Counted from the first letter of the stretch, positions 44,736 to 53,900 are shown. The stretch is 64,000 nucleotides of DNA from Escherichia sp. E4742 (GCF_005843885.1 NZ_CP040443.1:5022001-5086000); one strand, 5' to 3'. A program made the numbers and translations. Notes: generated by a model from the letters alone, not told the origin.

Positions 44736-45455
44736 TTACATCGGTTTAGGGCCACGCGCGCAGTCAGCTGGCGAAAACGCATCAATCACGTTGTGATCGA
44801 TACCTTCATTCTCCCCCACCAGTTCAGCACTGAGTTTGGCCATAAATTCCACCAGAAAACGGGCGTTGTGTTGCGCCAGTTGTTTACCTTTTGCGGTTTG
44901 CATCGTTTGGGGTAGTTTTAGCAGCTTGGTCTGGAAATGGTCCAGCGCGTAACGTTTATCATCAAGCGGGCGATGCTGCGCGAACGGATCTTCGCCATCA
45001 AACAGCGCCACACCTAACGCGCCTGAAACCGCAAACACACGCGCCAGGCCAATCGCGCCTAAGGCTTCCATCCGGTCCGCATCCTGCACGATTTTAGCTT
45101 CCGCCGTTAAGGGCGTAATTTGCGCACTGAAACTGTGTGCGGCAATGGCATGACAAACGGGCTCTATTTTCTCCGCTGGAAATTGCGCAAACTCTTCACA
45201 TAGCAGGCGACGCGTTTCTTCTGCTGCCAGCATTGAAGATTGCTGCCGTTGCGGATGATTTTTCGCCAGACTCACGATATCGTGAAAATAACAGGCGGTT
45301 AAAATCACCAGCATGTCCACGTCTTCATCTACCGCCAGTTTTTGTGCCGTCGCCCAGACGCGGCGAAAATGACACAGGTCATGGGCCGCGTCCTGATACT
45401 GATGATGGCTCTTCAACCAGTTCTCGAATTGTGCCTGCCAGTGTTGTAAGTCCAT
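44736..45455 (-). CDS. yedJ: HD-domain phosphohydrolase YedJ
   Basis: Predicted HD hydrolase of 239 residues. Metal ligands are visible as an early H in HDLCHFRRV, the HD pair in CYFHDIVSLAKNH, AAHSFS and VQDADRMEALG. The start at 45455 is the K-12 position; nine codons upstream are excluded. K-12 YedJ is 231 residues as I recall; here the C-terminus extends to ADCARGPKPM. The substrate is unknown. Confidence 0.92.
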   Translation of the reverse strand: MDLQHWQAQFENWLKSHHQYQDAAHDLCHFRRVWATAQKLAVDEDVDMLVILTACYFHDIVSLAKNHPQRQQSSMLAAEETRRLLCEEFAQFPAEKIEPVCHAIAAHSFSAQITPLTAEAKIVQDADRMEALGAIGLARVFAVSGALGVALFDGEDPFAQHRPLDDKRYALDHFQTKLLKLPQTMQTAKGKQLAQHNARFLVEFMAKLSAELVGENEGIDHNVIDAFSPADCARGPKPM

Positions 45456-45494
45456 ATGCGCTCCGCTGCCAAAGAGTCGCAACCTTAGCAGTTT

Positions 45495-45798
45495 TTACTC
45501 ATAGCGTCTGTTACGTACGGGTCGAGGTCGCGTGTACCAGGCAATGCCGCCTAACAACGCACCGACCATGGCCATAAACCAAAAATCCCACTAACGCACC
45601 TAACCACTTACCCGCAGTTGAACCTAAATCACTTTCAAATCCAGACACGGGGGCATCGGGGATGCGGCTCATTACCCAGATGTAACGCGCCATTACCCAG
45701 ACAAAATAACCACACCAGGTATAGAAAGCCCATAAAGCCAGTTTGCCGCCAGGGCTGCGAGAGAGTCTTTCTTCCATTGCTGTCGAACCATACTCCAT
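45495..45798 (-). pseudogene. yedR: yedR, frameshifted near its 3' end
   Basis: A small inner-membrane protein (MEYGSTAMEERLSRSPGGKL, with two hydrophobic segments). The reading frame matches YedR up to KWLGALVGFL, then one extra G (GG after ATTTTT, near 45590) throws it into VYGHGRC and a premature end at 45511. Removing that base restores FMAMVGALLGGIAWYTRPRP and the usual end RRYE at 45495. It is either a real pseudogene or a sequence error. Confidence 0.75.
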
Positions 45799-46022
45799 TT
45801 TGAGATAACCCGGAAAATTCAGACTTATACTGTTATGTGATAAAAGTCACATTTTTCCACATCGGTCGAGCCAGTCAAGTCTCACTCATTTTTTAAACAA
45901 ATATATGAATCTTAACCAGTGACATTATGTGCAGAAAAAACAAGTCAGAAGGCATTTGTATTTTGTTTGGGCATAATTGATTAATTCATATTTTGAATAT
46001 ATTGACCTTGAATACAATTATA

Positions 46023-46113
46023 CCTTTTTTGTTTTCTGTGTCATGATGACTACGTTATTAGCCTTTTATCGTCTTGTTTATATTTTTGGGCCGGCATGAT
46101 GCCGGCTTTTTTT
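46023..46113 (+). ncRNA. rseX: Probable sRNA RseX
   Basis: Between yedR and the porin gene, the K-12 location of rseX, lies a strong Rho-independent terminator GGGCCGGCATGATGCCGGC followed by seven T (46088–46113). It is preceded by U-rich sequence with no ORF. RseX in K-12 is a 91-nt Hfq-binding sRNA that represses ompA and ompC; the 5' end given here is set from that length and is not visible in the sequence. Confidence 0.6.
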
Positions 46114-46424
46114 ATGCATTTATTTATGTGCAGTAGATCACACTAAGTCTCTAGCTCAACAACCATTGATGCAAGCTATCCTTCCAAAAGAACAATAACC
46201 AATTGATATGAAGACATAAATACAATGAATGCTTATGTCTGCAATTCATAATTTTGAATTATATTAAATAAAATAGAAACATTTTGAAATCTTTTAAATA
46301 TATTTGTTACATGTAATCTTTAAAATAAAATGAACTTCATAGAATAGTATCCAAATGTGCTTTTTTTTGGATAACGGCACTTATTGATATATTCATGAAG
46401 ATTATAATCACAAGGGAATACATA

Positions 46425-47498
46425 ATGAAAAGAAAAGTTCTGGCAATGCTGGTCCCGGCGTTATTAGTTGCTGGCGCAGCAAATGCGGCTGAAATTTATA
46501 ATAAAAATGGCAATAAAGTTGATTTCTACGGCAAGATGGTTGGTGAGCGCATCTGGTCGAACACTGATGATAATAACAGCGAAAACGAAGATACCTCCTA
46601 TGCTCGTTTCGGCGTTAAAGGTGAAACCCAAATCAACAGTGAACTGACTGGTTTTGGTCAGTTTGAATACAACCTTGACGCCAGCAAGCCTGAAGGTTCT
46701 AACCAAGAAAAAACTCGTTTAACCTTCGCTGGTTTGAAATATAACGGACTTGGATCTTTCGATTACGGTCGTAACTACGGTGTTGCCTATGATGCCGCAG
46801 CTTATACCGATATGTTAGTTGAATGGGGTGGCGATTCCTGGGCTTCCGCTGACAACTTCATGAACGGTCGTACCAACGGTGTTGCAACCTACCGTAACTC
46901 TGATTTCTTTGGTCTGGTTGACGGTCTGAATTTTGCTGTTCAATATCAAGGTAAGAACAGCAATCGTGGCGTTACTAAACAAAACGGTGATGGCTATGCG
47001 TTGTCTGTAGACTACAACATCGAAGGTTTTGGTTTTGTAGGTGCATATAGCAAGTCTGATCGTACTAATGAACAAGCTGGTGACGGCTACGGTGATAACG
47101 CTGAAGTATGGTCATTAGCAGCCAAGTATGATGCAAATAATATCTATGCAGCAATGATGTACGGTGAAACACGCAACATGACCGTTTTGGCGAATAATGC
47201 ATTCGCAAATAAAACCCAAAACTTTGAAGCTGTTGTACAGTATCAGTTCGACTTCGGTTTACGTCCGTCTTTAGGCTACGTATATTCCAAAGGTAAAGAT
47301 CTTTATGCTCGTGATGGACATAAAGGTGTTGATGCTGACCGCGTAAATTACATCGAAGTTGGTACCTGGTACTACTTCAATAAGAACATGAACGTTTACA
47401 CAGCTTACAAATTTAATCTGCTGGATAAAGATGATGCAGCGATTACCGATGCCGCAACTGATGACCAGTTTGCAGTTGGTATTGTCTACCAGTTCTAA
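46425..47498 (+). CDS. yedS: Intact YedS-type outer-membrane porin
   Basis: Trimeric general porin of the OmpC/OmpF/PhoE family, 357 residues. It has a signal peptide (MKRKVLAMLVPALLVAGAANA, cleaved before AEIYN), the first strand NKVDFYGKMVGERIW, constriction-loop L3 elements (EWGGDSWASADNFMNGRTNG) and the terminal DQFAVGIVYQF ending in Phe. The start at 46425 follows AAGGGAATACAT. In K-12 yedS is broken; here it is a complete frame. The long AT-rich upstream region probably contains OmpR sites, which I did not locate. Confidence 0.92.
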   Translation: MKRKVLAMLVPALLVAGAANAAEIYNKNGNKVDFYGKMVGERIWSNTDDNNSENEDTSYARFGVKGETQINSELTGFGQFEYNLDASKPEGSNQEKTRLTFAGLKYNGLGSFDYGRNYGVAYDAAAYTDMLVEWGGDSWASADNFMNGRTNGVATYRNSDFFGLVDGLNFAVQYQGKNSNRGVTKQNGDGYALSVDYNIEGFGFVGAYSKSDRTNEQAGDGYGDNAEVWSLAAKYDANNIYAAMMYGETRNMTVLANNAFANKTQNFEAVVQYQFDFGLRPSLGYVYSKGKDLYARDGHKGVDADRVNYIEVGTWYYFNKNMNVYTAYKFNLLDKDDAAITDAATDDQFAVGIVYQF

Positions 47499-47540
47499 TC
47501 AGCCAACGCGCCGCGGCACGTAACTGTAAAACATAATATC

Positions 47541-47577
47541 GGCCTGAGTTCGTCCCTCATCGAATTCAGGCTTTTTT
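47541..47577 (+). terminator. Intrinsic terminator of yedS
   Basis: CCTGAGTTCG (47543–47552) pairs with CGAATTCAGG (47561–47570) with one mismatch, followed by CTTTTTT. Confidence 0.85.
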
Positions 47578-47587
47578 ATATCCCACA

Positions 47588-47992
47588 TCAAATCACCAAC
47601 AGCGGCACACTAAGCTGCCGTAGCATGTCGATAAACCCTAATTCCTGCGTAGCTCCCAGCACAATAACATCAGCCAGTTGTTGTTCAGCAAGTTCCTTTA
47701 TCCCTTCAGGAAGAGTGCCGAAATGAACATATGTATGAATAAATCCTTCAGGCAAAACCAGTTGTTCTGCTATATGAGCTAAACGGCACACAGCCTGCCC
47801 ACGTAGACCTTCTTTAAAACGTTGCATATCAGAAATATACCCACGCTCGAGAACTCTTAAATATTCCGGTATAAAGCCAAGTAAGTGAACATGTCCAGAA
47901 GAAACATTGGCGAAAAATTGCGCATGAAAAAACGCTTGCTCTCTATCATCCCGAGAAAAAACATTCACCGGAATAACAATATTTCGGTACAT
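47588..47992 (-). CDS. Universal stress protein A-domain protein
   Basis: A 134-residue single-domain USP with the opening MYRNIVIPVNVFS and the ATP-binding-type end LADVIVLGATQELGFIDMLR followed by PLLVI. The G-2x-G-9x-G(S/T) loop of ATP-binding USPs is degenerate (GATQELG), so nucleotide binding is doubtful. Eleven upstream codons are not used. It does not correspond to a K-12 gene that I know at this spot. It is convergent with yedS. Confidence 0.75.
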   Translation of the reverse strand: MYRNIVIPVNVFSRDDREQAFFHAQFFANVSSGHVHLLGFIPEYLRVLERGYISDMQRFKEGLRGQAVCRLAHIAEQLVLPEGFIHTYVHFGTLPEGIKELAEQQLADVIVLGATQELGFIDMLRQLSVPLLVI

Positions 47993-48152
47993 AGGTATTC
48001 CCTGAAAAAATTCAATATTAATCAACTGCGCTTGAATGATTAGTGCATATTTTTAATGCTATATTTATTTCATTATCTTTAGAAAAGTTATCGTTGCTGC
48101 CCCACTTTAGTCTCCAGCCCATTCCCTCTGGCAAATTGCGCAAAGAGTACAT

Positions 48153-48186
48153 CTGATGACAAGTAATTAATCATATCTGTCATCAG
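48153..48186. repeat. Short inverted repeat upstream of hchA
   Basis: CTGATGACA (48153–48161) and TGTCATCAG (48178–48186) are perfect inverted arms separated by 16 bases. They could form an operator or a weak hairpin. The rest of 48026–48525 shows no gene. Confidence 0.4.
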
Positions 48187-48525
48187 TTAAACCTTAATCT
48201 GGATCATCATTCTTTCGCGATAATCTTTCGTGCAAGACGGTTTTAAGATTATTTTTTTGCCAATAATCTCATTTTCGTAACTTACACTCTCATCGCATGG
48301 TCTGGGGAGATTCTTTGCTCCAGCATTTACCTATCTTAAGCAGGCCTCATGCAAATCATTCTGTTGTCAGCCCCCCCGGCGCCGCTCTAAGCATCACGTG
48401 AGCACAAAAAATCTCCACAATTAAAAATTGTGCTACCAGTGAGTCAACATCCTGATTTCTGAAAAATAGACTAAAATAAATTAACACCAATTCCAACCAC
48501 TTTACGCAATAAGGAGAAAATTGGC

Positions 48526-48657
48526 ATGAATAATATCCTACACAAGTGCAGCATAGTCATCGCACACTCCCCCTTGCATACCGCTTTCGATATATTGACT
48601 CCAATTCCCTATCTGGTTAAAAATAGAAACCAGCTCAGTCGCGAATATAGTGACTAA
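48526..48657 (+). CDS. Possible 43-codon small protein ahead of hchA
   Basis: An ATG at 48526 follows AAGGAG with a 9-base spacer and opens 43 codons (MNNILHKCSIVIAHSPLHTA, ending REYSD) to a TAA 29 bases before the hchA ATG. It could be a real small protein, an upstream leader ORF coupled to hchA, or the degraded start of a response-regulator-like gene. No homologue is known to me. Confidence 0.35.
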   Translation: MNNILHKCSIVIAHSPLHTAFDILTPIPYLVKNRNQLSREYSD

Positions 48658-48686
48658 CCTACATAAGTAACAACAAGGAATACACT

Positions 48687-49538
48687 ATGACTGTTCAACA
48701 AAGTAAGAATCCGCAAATCGATATGGCTGAAGATAATGCTTTCTTCCCGTCAGAATATTCGTTAGGCCAATATACCAGCCCGATCTCTGATCTTGATGGG
48801 GTAGACTATCCAAAACCGTATAGCGGAAAGCAAAAAATCCTGGTAATCGCCGCCGATGAACGCTATTTGCCAACCGATAATGGTAAGCTCTTCTCAACAG
48901 GAAACCATCCGATTGAAACGTTGCTGCCGTTATATCATCTGCATGCTGCTGGTTTCGAGTTCGAGGTTGCGACGCTTTCTGGCCTGATGACAAAATTTGA
49001 ATATTGGGCTATGCCGCGGAAAGATGAAAAAATTATGCCATTCTTTGAGCAGCACAAATCTCTGTTCCGCAATCCGAAAAAATTGGCAGATGTTGTCGCC
49101 AGCCTCAACGCAGACAGCGAATATGCAGCAATCTTTGTTCCTGGCGGTCACGGTGCACTCATTGGTTTACCAGAAAGCAAAGACGTGGCTGCCGCTCTGC
49201 AGTGGGCAATCGAAAATGACCGTTTTGTTATCTCCCTTTGCCACGGTCCAGCAGCCTTTCTGGCGCTTCGACACGGCGATAACCCATTAAATGGTTATTC
49301 AATTTGCGCATTCCCTGACGCTGCAGACAAACAAACGCCAGAGATTGGCTACATGCCGGGTCATCTGACCTGGTACTTTGGTGAAGAACTGAAGAAAATG
49401 GGCATGAACATCGTCAATGATGATATTACCGGCCGGGTACACAAAGATCGTAAACTTTTAACCGGTGACAGTCCTTTCGCAGCAAATGCGTTAGGCAAAC
49501 TGGCAGCACAGGAGATGCTGGCCGCATACGTAGGTTAA
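48687..49538 (+). CDS. hchA: Hsp31 chaperone/glyoxalase III HchA
   Basis: DJ-1/PfpI-family protein deglycase, glyoxalase III and holding chaperone. The 283-residue protein has the nucleophile elbow VISLCHGPAAF with catalytic Cys, GGHGALIG, and His/Glu residues of the Hsp31 metal site (HPIETLLPLYHLHAAGFEFE). AAGGAATACACT precedes the ATG. In K-12 it is followed by hprS–hprR; here a glycosyltransferase gene follows. Confidence 0.96.
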   Translation: MTVQQSKNPQIDMAEDNAFFPSEYSLGQYTSPISDLDGVDYPKPYSGKQKILVIAADERYLPTDNGKLFSTGNHPIETLLPLYHLHAAGFEFEVATLSGLMTKFEYWAMPRKDEKIMPFFEQHKSLFRNPKKLADVVASLNADSEYAAIFVPGGHGALIGLPESKDVAAALQWAIENDRFVISLCHGPAAFLALRHGDNPLNGYSICAFPDAADKQTPEIGYMPGHLTWYFGEELKKMGMNIVNDDITGRVHKDRKLLTGDSPFAANALGKLAAQEMLAAYVG

Positions 49539-49563
49539 TCGGCTGACACTTACTGTGGAGTAA

Positions 49564-49588
49564 AAGTGGGGGTAACTCTCCCCCACTT
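49564..49588 (+). terminator. Hairpin after hchA
   Basis: AAGTGGGGG and CCCCCACTT form a 9-bp perfect stem with a 7-base loop 26 bp after the stop codon. No T-run follows, so it is a weak or Rho-assisted terminator. Confidence 0.6.
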
Positions 49589-49829
49589 AACAAACATGAA
49601 AACGACCACCTCCAATTGCTGACGTTTTAACGCTTCCCTTCACTTTACGCCCCCCAGACTGAAGAATGCGACACAAGCTATTTTTAAACAGAATGATAAT
49701 TATCGAAAATGTTTAACACATAAACAATAAATATATAGTATATTCCACGTTATTATTTATCGATTTTAGAAATCAATCATTTCTGATAAACTTCACCACG
49801 TTTTAACCAGAATGGAAGCGAGGTTGGAA

Positions 49830-50894
49830 ATGTCATTTATATCATTTTTCAGACGTATTGCATTTGCGTATTATGATTATCGCTGCAAAGATACTGATAT
49901 TGCAAAAAGTGAATTCGTAGTTATTCACATTCCCGATCAAATTGGGGATGCAATGGCTATTTACCCAATAATCCGATCGCTTGAAATGCATAAAATAAAA
50001 CACTTATTGATTGTCACATCAACAATTAATAAATCTGTTTTTGATGCACTTCATCTGGAACAAATAAAATTAACATTGGTCAGTATGACAATGCAGGATC
50101 ATGCCAGTATTAAAGAAATAAAAAAATTAGCAAAAAGCATCAATGAACAATATGGAACTCCTGATCTTTGTATTGAAGCAATGCGCAAGAAAAACCTGAA
50201 GACGATGCTATTTATTAGTCATTTACGAGCCAATACAAATTTACAGGTTGTGGGTTTAACGATGAAATGTTATTCACCGATATGTAAGTCAGCGTCGAAA
50301 ATGGATCAGTCACTACGCGCCCCAGTACCGCTGACATGGGCCTTCATGATGCGAGAAGTAGGATTTCCGGCGCCCCCGCCCATATTTGAATTGCCCCTCA
50401 GCGAAATAGTGCTAAAAGAAGTGCGTTGTGAGATGCATTCATTAGGTTCATATATTGCTCTTAATTTAGAAGGTAGCGTGCAAGAGAGAACATTTTCACT
50501 AACAATGGCACAAAAAATCATTGAAATGATTAAAATACAATCAGACATGCCAATTGTCATTGTTCATGGTCCGAAAGGTTCGGAAACAGCCCTGGAACTC
50601 ACCCGGCATTTTGATAACGTTTATCATTTGTCGTTATCACCTTCAATAATGCGGTCTGCAGCAATCATAAGAGATGCCTTCCTTGCAATAACGCCAGACA
50701 CATCTATTTTACACATGGCAAGTGCTTATAATGTTCCTGTCATCGCCGTGTATGCTGATTATAAGACTCGCTGGCCTGCCATGGCCGACATTTCAGAGAC
50801 GATTGTGGTAGGAAAGGCTATTGATCATCTAAATTTGGATGAATTCAGCAATACGCTGAAAAGGATTATCGCGAAAATTTCAGTCACAGCGTAA
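49830..50894 (+). CDS. Family-9 (heptosyltransferase-like) glycosyltransferase
   Basis: A 354-residue protein with the two Rossmann halves of GT9 enzymes. The N-terminal loop IPDQIGDAMAIYPIIRSLEM corresponds to the GD-x-(3)-P-x-(2)-R-x-L signature. The C-terminal ITPDTSILHMASAYNVPVIA is the nucleotide-sugar-binding block (usual form T-D-x-G-x-x-H-x-A-x-A). No membrane segment is present. Two possible starts; 49830 has GAGG nearby whereas 49812 has none. Very AT-rich codon use contrasts with hchA, indicating lateral acquisition. The acceptor is unknown; LPS core modification is the family's common role. Confidence 0.75.
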   Translation: MSFISFFRRIAFAYYDYRCKDTDIAKSEFVVIHIPDQIGDAMAIYPIIRSLEMHKIKHLLIVTSTINKSVFDALHLEQIKLTLVSMTMQDHASIKEIKKLAKSINEQYGTPDLCIEAMRKKNLKTMLFISHLRANTNLQVVGLTMKCYSPICKSASKMDQSLRAPVPLTWAFMMREVGFPAPPPIFELPLSEIVLKEVRCEMHSLGSYIALNLEGSVQERTFSLTMAQKIIEMIKIQSDMPIVIVHGPKGSETALELTRHFDNVYHLSLSPSIMRSAAIIRDAFLAITPDTSILHMASAYNVPVIAVYADYKTRWPAMADISETIVVGKAIDHLNLDEFSNTLKRIIAKISVTA

Positions 50895-50943
50895 TGAAAG
50901 CTCTAACAAAAATTCAAACACTAAAGCACGTTTGCAGAAAAGC

Positions 50944-50973
50944 AAAAAGCCCGCTCGATAGCAGGCTTTTTTG
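50944..50973 (-). terminator. Terminator of the first tRNA-Asn
   Basis: On the minus strand, AAAAAAGCCTGCTATCGAGC followed by GGGCTTTTTGCTTT forms a hairpin with a T-run directly after the tRNA 3' end. The A-run on the other side lets it serve the glycosyltransferase too. Confidence 0.75.
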
Positions 50974-50977
50974 AATT

Positions 50978-51053
50978 TGGCTCCTCTGACTGGACTCGAA
51001 CCAGTGACATACGGATTAACAGTCCGCCGTTCTACCGACTGAACTACAGAGGA
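50978..51053 (-). tRNA. asnT: tRNA-Asn (GUU)
   Basis: A 76-nt tRNA gene, identical to those at 55450, 57275 and 59681. The minus strand starts TCCTCTGTAGTTCAGTCGGT, has anticodon GTT in CTGTTAATC, TTCGAGTC in the T-arm and encoded CCA. The acceptor stem TCCTCTG pairs with CAGAGGA. The asnT name is given from its neighbour mtfA. Confidence 0.95.
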
Positions 51054-51153
51054 ATCGTGAGAACGAGGCGAATATTACTTAGCAGCGCAGCGAGTGTCAA
51101 CACTAAAATTCGCAAGTCATTTCAATCGGTTAATTAAGCAACAAAATTTATAT

Positions 51154-51951
51154 TTAATGAACATTTGGTACTGAATCGGTGCCTCGCCCATTGGCATTTC
51201 GTAGCCGTTGTAATGGATCCTGCTTGTAAAATTGGCAGAAACGTTGCCACAGCGAGGGGAAGCGTGGCGCAAAAAGCTCCGGTGCACTAAAAAAGTATTC
51301 GGAAAGCACGGCAAAACATTCTGCAGGGTCACTGGCAGCATAAGCATCGATGCTGGAGGCATTTTCGCCCACTAACTCAATTTCTTCCTGAATGTTATCC
51401 ATCGCCGCATGAAGATCGTGTTCCCATCCAGCGACTTCACGTAAAGAAATAAAGGGAACACCACTGGCGCGATCGCCATTTCGTGTATCCAGTTTATGTG
51501 CAACTTCGTGGATAATCAGATTAAAGCCCGAGGCATCGAAAGAATCTTGTATATCGAGCCAGTTCAGCACGATTGGACCTTGCTGCCAGCTTTGTCCTGA
51601 TTGAACGATACGTTGATTATGTACCAGTCCTATATCGTCTTCCCATTCATCGTCCACCACAAATGGCGCAGGGTAAATTAGCACTTCATGAAAACCATCC
51701 AGCCATTCCAGTCCAAGCTCCAGAACAGGCAAGCAGAAAAGTAAGGCGATGCGACAACTTTTCAATGCATCAAGTTCAAATCCTTGTAGCGGGACCAGTC
51801 TTTTTTGCTGTAAAAAACGTTCGGCAAGAGTGACTAGTTTGCTTTGCTCCTGCTCTGTCAGACATGTCAAAAGAGGTATCGCCAGAGCTTCCTTCCATGG
51901 CAGCGTATCTTCATGATCTGTTTCTTGTACTTTCCAGGGCCACTTAATCAT
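51154..51951 (-). CDS. mtfA: Mlc-titration factor MtfA (zinc peptidase)
   Basis: Cytoplasmic zincin that binds the repressor Mlc and so derepresses ptsG; aminopeptidase activity is reported. The 265-residue protein has the zinc motif NLIIHEVAHKLD and a downstream Glu ligand in DPAECFAVLSEYFF. The start at 51951 (MIKWPWKVQE) gives the family length; 13 upstream codons are excluded. The last ten residues differ from K-12. Confidence 0.94.
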   Translation of the reverse strand: MIKWPWKVQETDHEDTLPWKEALAIPLLTCLTEQEQSKLVTLAERFLQQKRLVPLQGFELDALKSCRIALLFCLPVLELGLEWLDGFHEVLIYPAPFVVDDEWEDDIGLVHNQRIVQSGQSWQQGPIVLNWLDIQDSFDASGFNLIIHEVAHKLDTRNGDRASGVPFISLREVAGWEHDLHAAMDNIQEEIELVGENASSIDAYAASDPAECFAVLSEYFFSAPELFAPRFPSLWQRFCQFYKQDPLQRLRNANGRGTDSVPNVH

Positions 51952-52044
51952 CGTTTTGCTCGCAAACTCGTCACTTGAACAAAATTGCACGGACAGGGAC
52001 TGTTAAAATGCCAAATTTCCTGGCATCATGGCAACCATCTGAAC

Positions 52045-52134
52045 GGAGAGATGCCGGAGCGGCTGAACGGACCGGTCTCGAAAACCGGAGTAGGGGCAAC
52101 TCTACCGGGGGTTCAAATCCCCCTCTCTCCGCCA
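52045..52134 (+). tRNA. serU: tRNA-Ser (CGA)
   Basis: A 90-nt class-II tRNA: acceptor GGAGAGA pairing with TCTCTCC, anticodon loop GTCTCGAAAAC (anticodon CGA), a long variable arm (GTAGGGGCAACTCTAC), T-loop TTCAAATC and encoded GCCA. From 52135 to 52482 no gene is seen; the stretch should contain the shiA promoter. Confidence 0.95.
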
Positions 52135-52482
52135 ATCATTCAAGCAATTAGCTCGCCTGGTGTCAGTGACACAAATCCCATTAGGAAAATTCAAAAAAAA
52201 ACCATCAGAGAAAAATAGCATCAGCCGAGCATGCGTTGCGGCTTTAGCATTCACATTTTTCTGTTCAACGCGGTTGTGACATGCAACTGAACCTATAATT
52301 ATGTTTCGTTTCCAGCATATTACTGTTACCCCCTCCCGGCCCTTCATCCTCAGTTCCTGACATAAAAACATTTGCAGATACTTTCTGTCGCGGTAGTCTC
52401 ATAAGGTTCGTTTATAGATCGACGGCAATGTGAGTTACCTTTTCCATACTAATTATAAAAAGACAGTACAAACAGGATCACT

Positions 52483-53799
52483 ATGGACTCCACGCTCATC
52501 TCCACGCGTCCCGATGAAGGAACGCTTTCGTTAAGTCGCGCCCGACGCGCTGCGTTAGGCAGTTTCGCGGGTGCCGTCGTCGACTGGTATGATTTTTTAC
52601 TCTATGGCATTACCGCCGCATTGGTGTTTAATCGCGAGTTTTTCCCGCAGGTAAGCCCGGCAATGGGAACGCTCGCTGCATTTGCTACCTTTGGTGTCGG
52701 TTTCCTTTTTCGTCCGCTCGGAGGTGTCATTTTCGGCCATTTCGGCGATCGGCTGGGGCGTAAGCGCATGTTGATGCTTACCGTCTGGATGATGGGCATC
52801 GCCACAGCATTGATCGGCATTCTCCCTTCGTTTTCAACTATTGGCTGGTGGGCACCAATTTTACTGGTGATGCTGCGAGCTATTCAGGGATTTGCTGTTG
52901 GCGGCGAATGGGGAGGCGCTGCGTTGCTGTCCGTTGAGAGCGCGCCCAAAAACAAAAAAGCCTTTTACAGTAGCGGCGTACAAGTTGGTTACGGTGTAGG
53001 GTTACTCCTTTCAACCGGACTGGTGTCACTGATCAGTATGATGACAACGGACGAGCAATTTTTGAGCTGGGGTTGGCGCATTCCTTTCCTGTTTAGCATC
53101 GTATTGGTGCTGGGTGCATTGTGGGTACGCAACGGCATGGAAGAGTCCGCTGAATTTGAACAACAGCAGCATAATCAAGCGGTAGTGCAAAAACGCATCC
53201 CGGTTATCGAAGCTCTGTTACGACATCCCGGTGCTTTCCTTAAGATTATTGCGCTGCGGCTGTGCGAGTTGCTGACGATGTATATCGTTACCGCCTTTGC
53301 ACTTAACTATTCGACCCAGAATATGGGGCTGCCGCGCGAATTGTTCCTCAATATTGGTTTGCTGGTGGGTGGATTAAGCTGCCTGACAATTCCCTGTTTT
53401 GCCTGGCTTGCCGATCGTTTTGGTCGCCGTAGGGTTTATATCACCGGCGCAATAATCGGAACGTTAAGCGCATTTCCTTTTTTTATAGCGCTTGAGGCAC
53501 AGTCCATTTTCTGGATCGTTTTCTTCTCCATTATGCTGGCGAACATTGCGCATGACATGGTGGTTTGCGTGCAACAGCCGATGTTCACCGAGATGTTTGG
53601 TGCCAGTTATCGCTACAGCGGCGCTGGCGTCGGATATCAGGTTGCCAGCGTGGTAGGCGGTGGATTTACACCTTTTATTGCTGCTGCTCTGATTACTTAT
53701 TTTGCTGGAGACTGGCATAGCGTCGCCATTTACTTGCTGGCTGGCTGCCTGATTTCCGCAATAACCGCTTTGTTGATGAAAGACAATCAACACGCTTGA
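52483..53799 (+). CDS. shiA: Shikimate transporter ShiA
   Basis: Major-facilitator proton symporter for shikimate and dehydroshikimate. The 438-residue protein has 12 predicted membrane helices and the MFS loop 2–3 motif GHFGDRLGRKRML, with WYDFLLYG near the N-terminus typical of the metabolite:H+ symporter family. CAGGATCACT precedes the ATG. Length equals K-12 ShiA. Confidence 0.95.
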   Translation: MDSTLISTRPDEGTLSLSRARRAALGSFAGAVVDWYDFLLYGITAALVFNREFFPQVSPAMGTLAAFATFGVGFLFRPLGGVIFGHFGDRLGRKRMLMLTVWMMGIATALIGILPSFSTIGWWAPILLVMLRAIQGFAVGGEWGGAALLSVESAPKNKKAFYSSGVQVGYGVGLLLSTGLVSLISMMTTDEQFLSWGWRIPFLFSIVLVLGALWVRNGMEESAEFEQQQHNQAVVQKRIPVIEALLRHPGAFLKIIALRLCELLTMYIVTAFALNYSTQNMGLPRELFLNIGLLVGGLSCLTIPCFAWLADRFGRRRVYITGAIIGTLSAFPFFIALEAQSIFWIVFFSIMLANIAHDMVVCVQQPMFTEMFGASYRYSGAGVGYQVASVVGGGFTPFIAAALITYFAGDWHSVAIYLLAGCLISAITALLMKDNQHA

Positions 53800-53900
53800 T
53801 AGCCTGGCGAAGATCGTCCGATCTTCGCCTTACACTTTTGTTTCACATTCCTGTGACATACTATCGGAAATGCGGTAATTGCATGGAACAGGAGACACAC

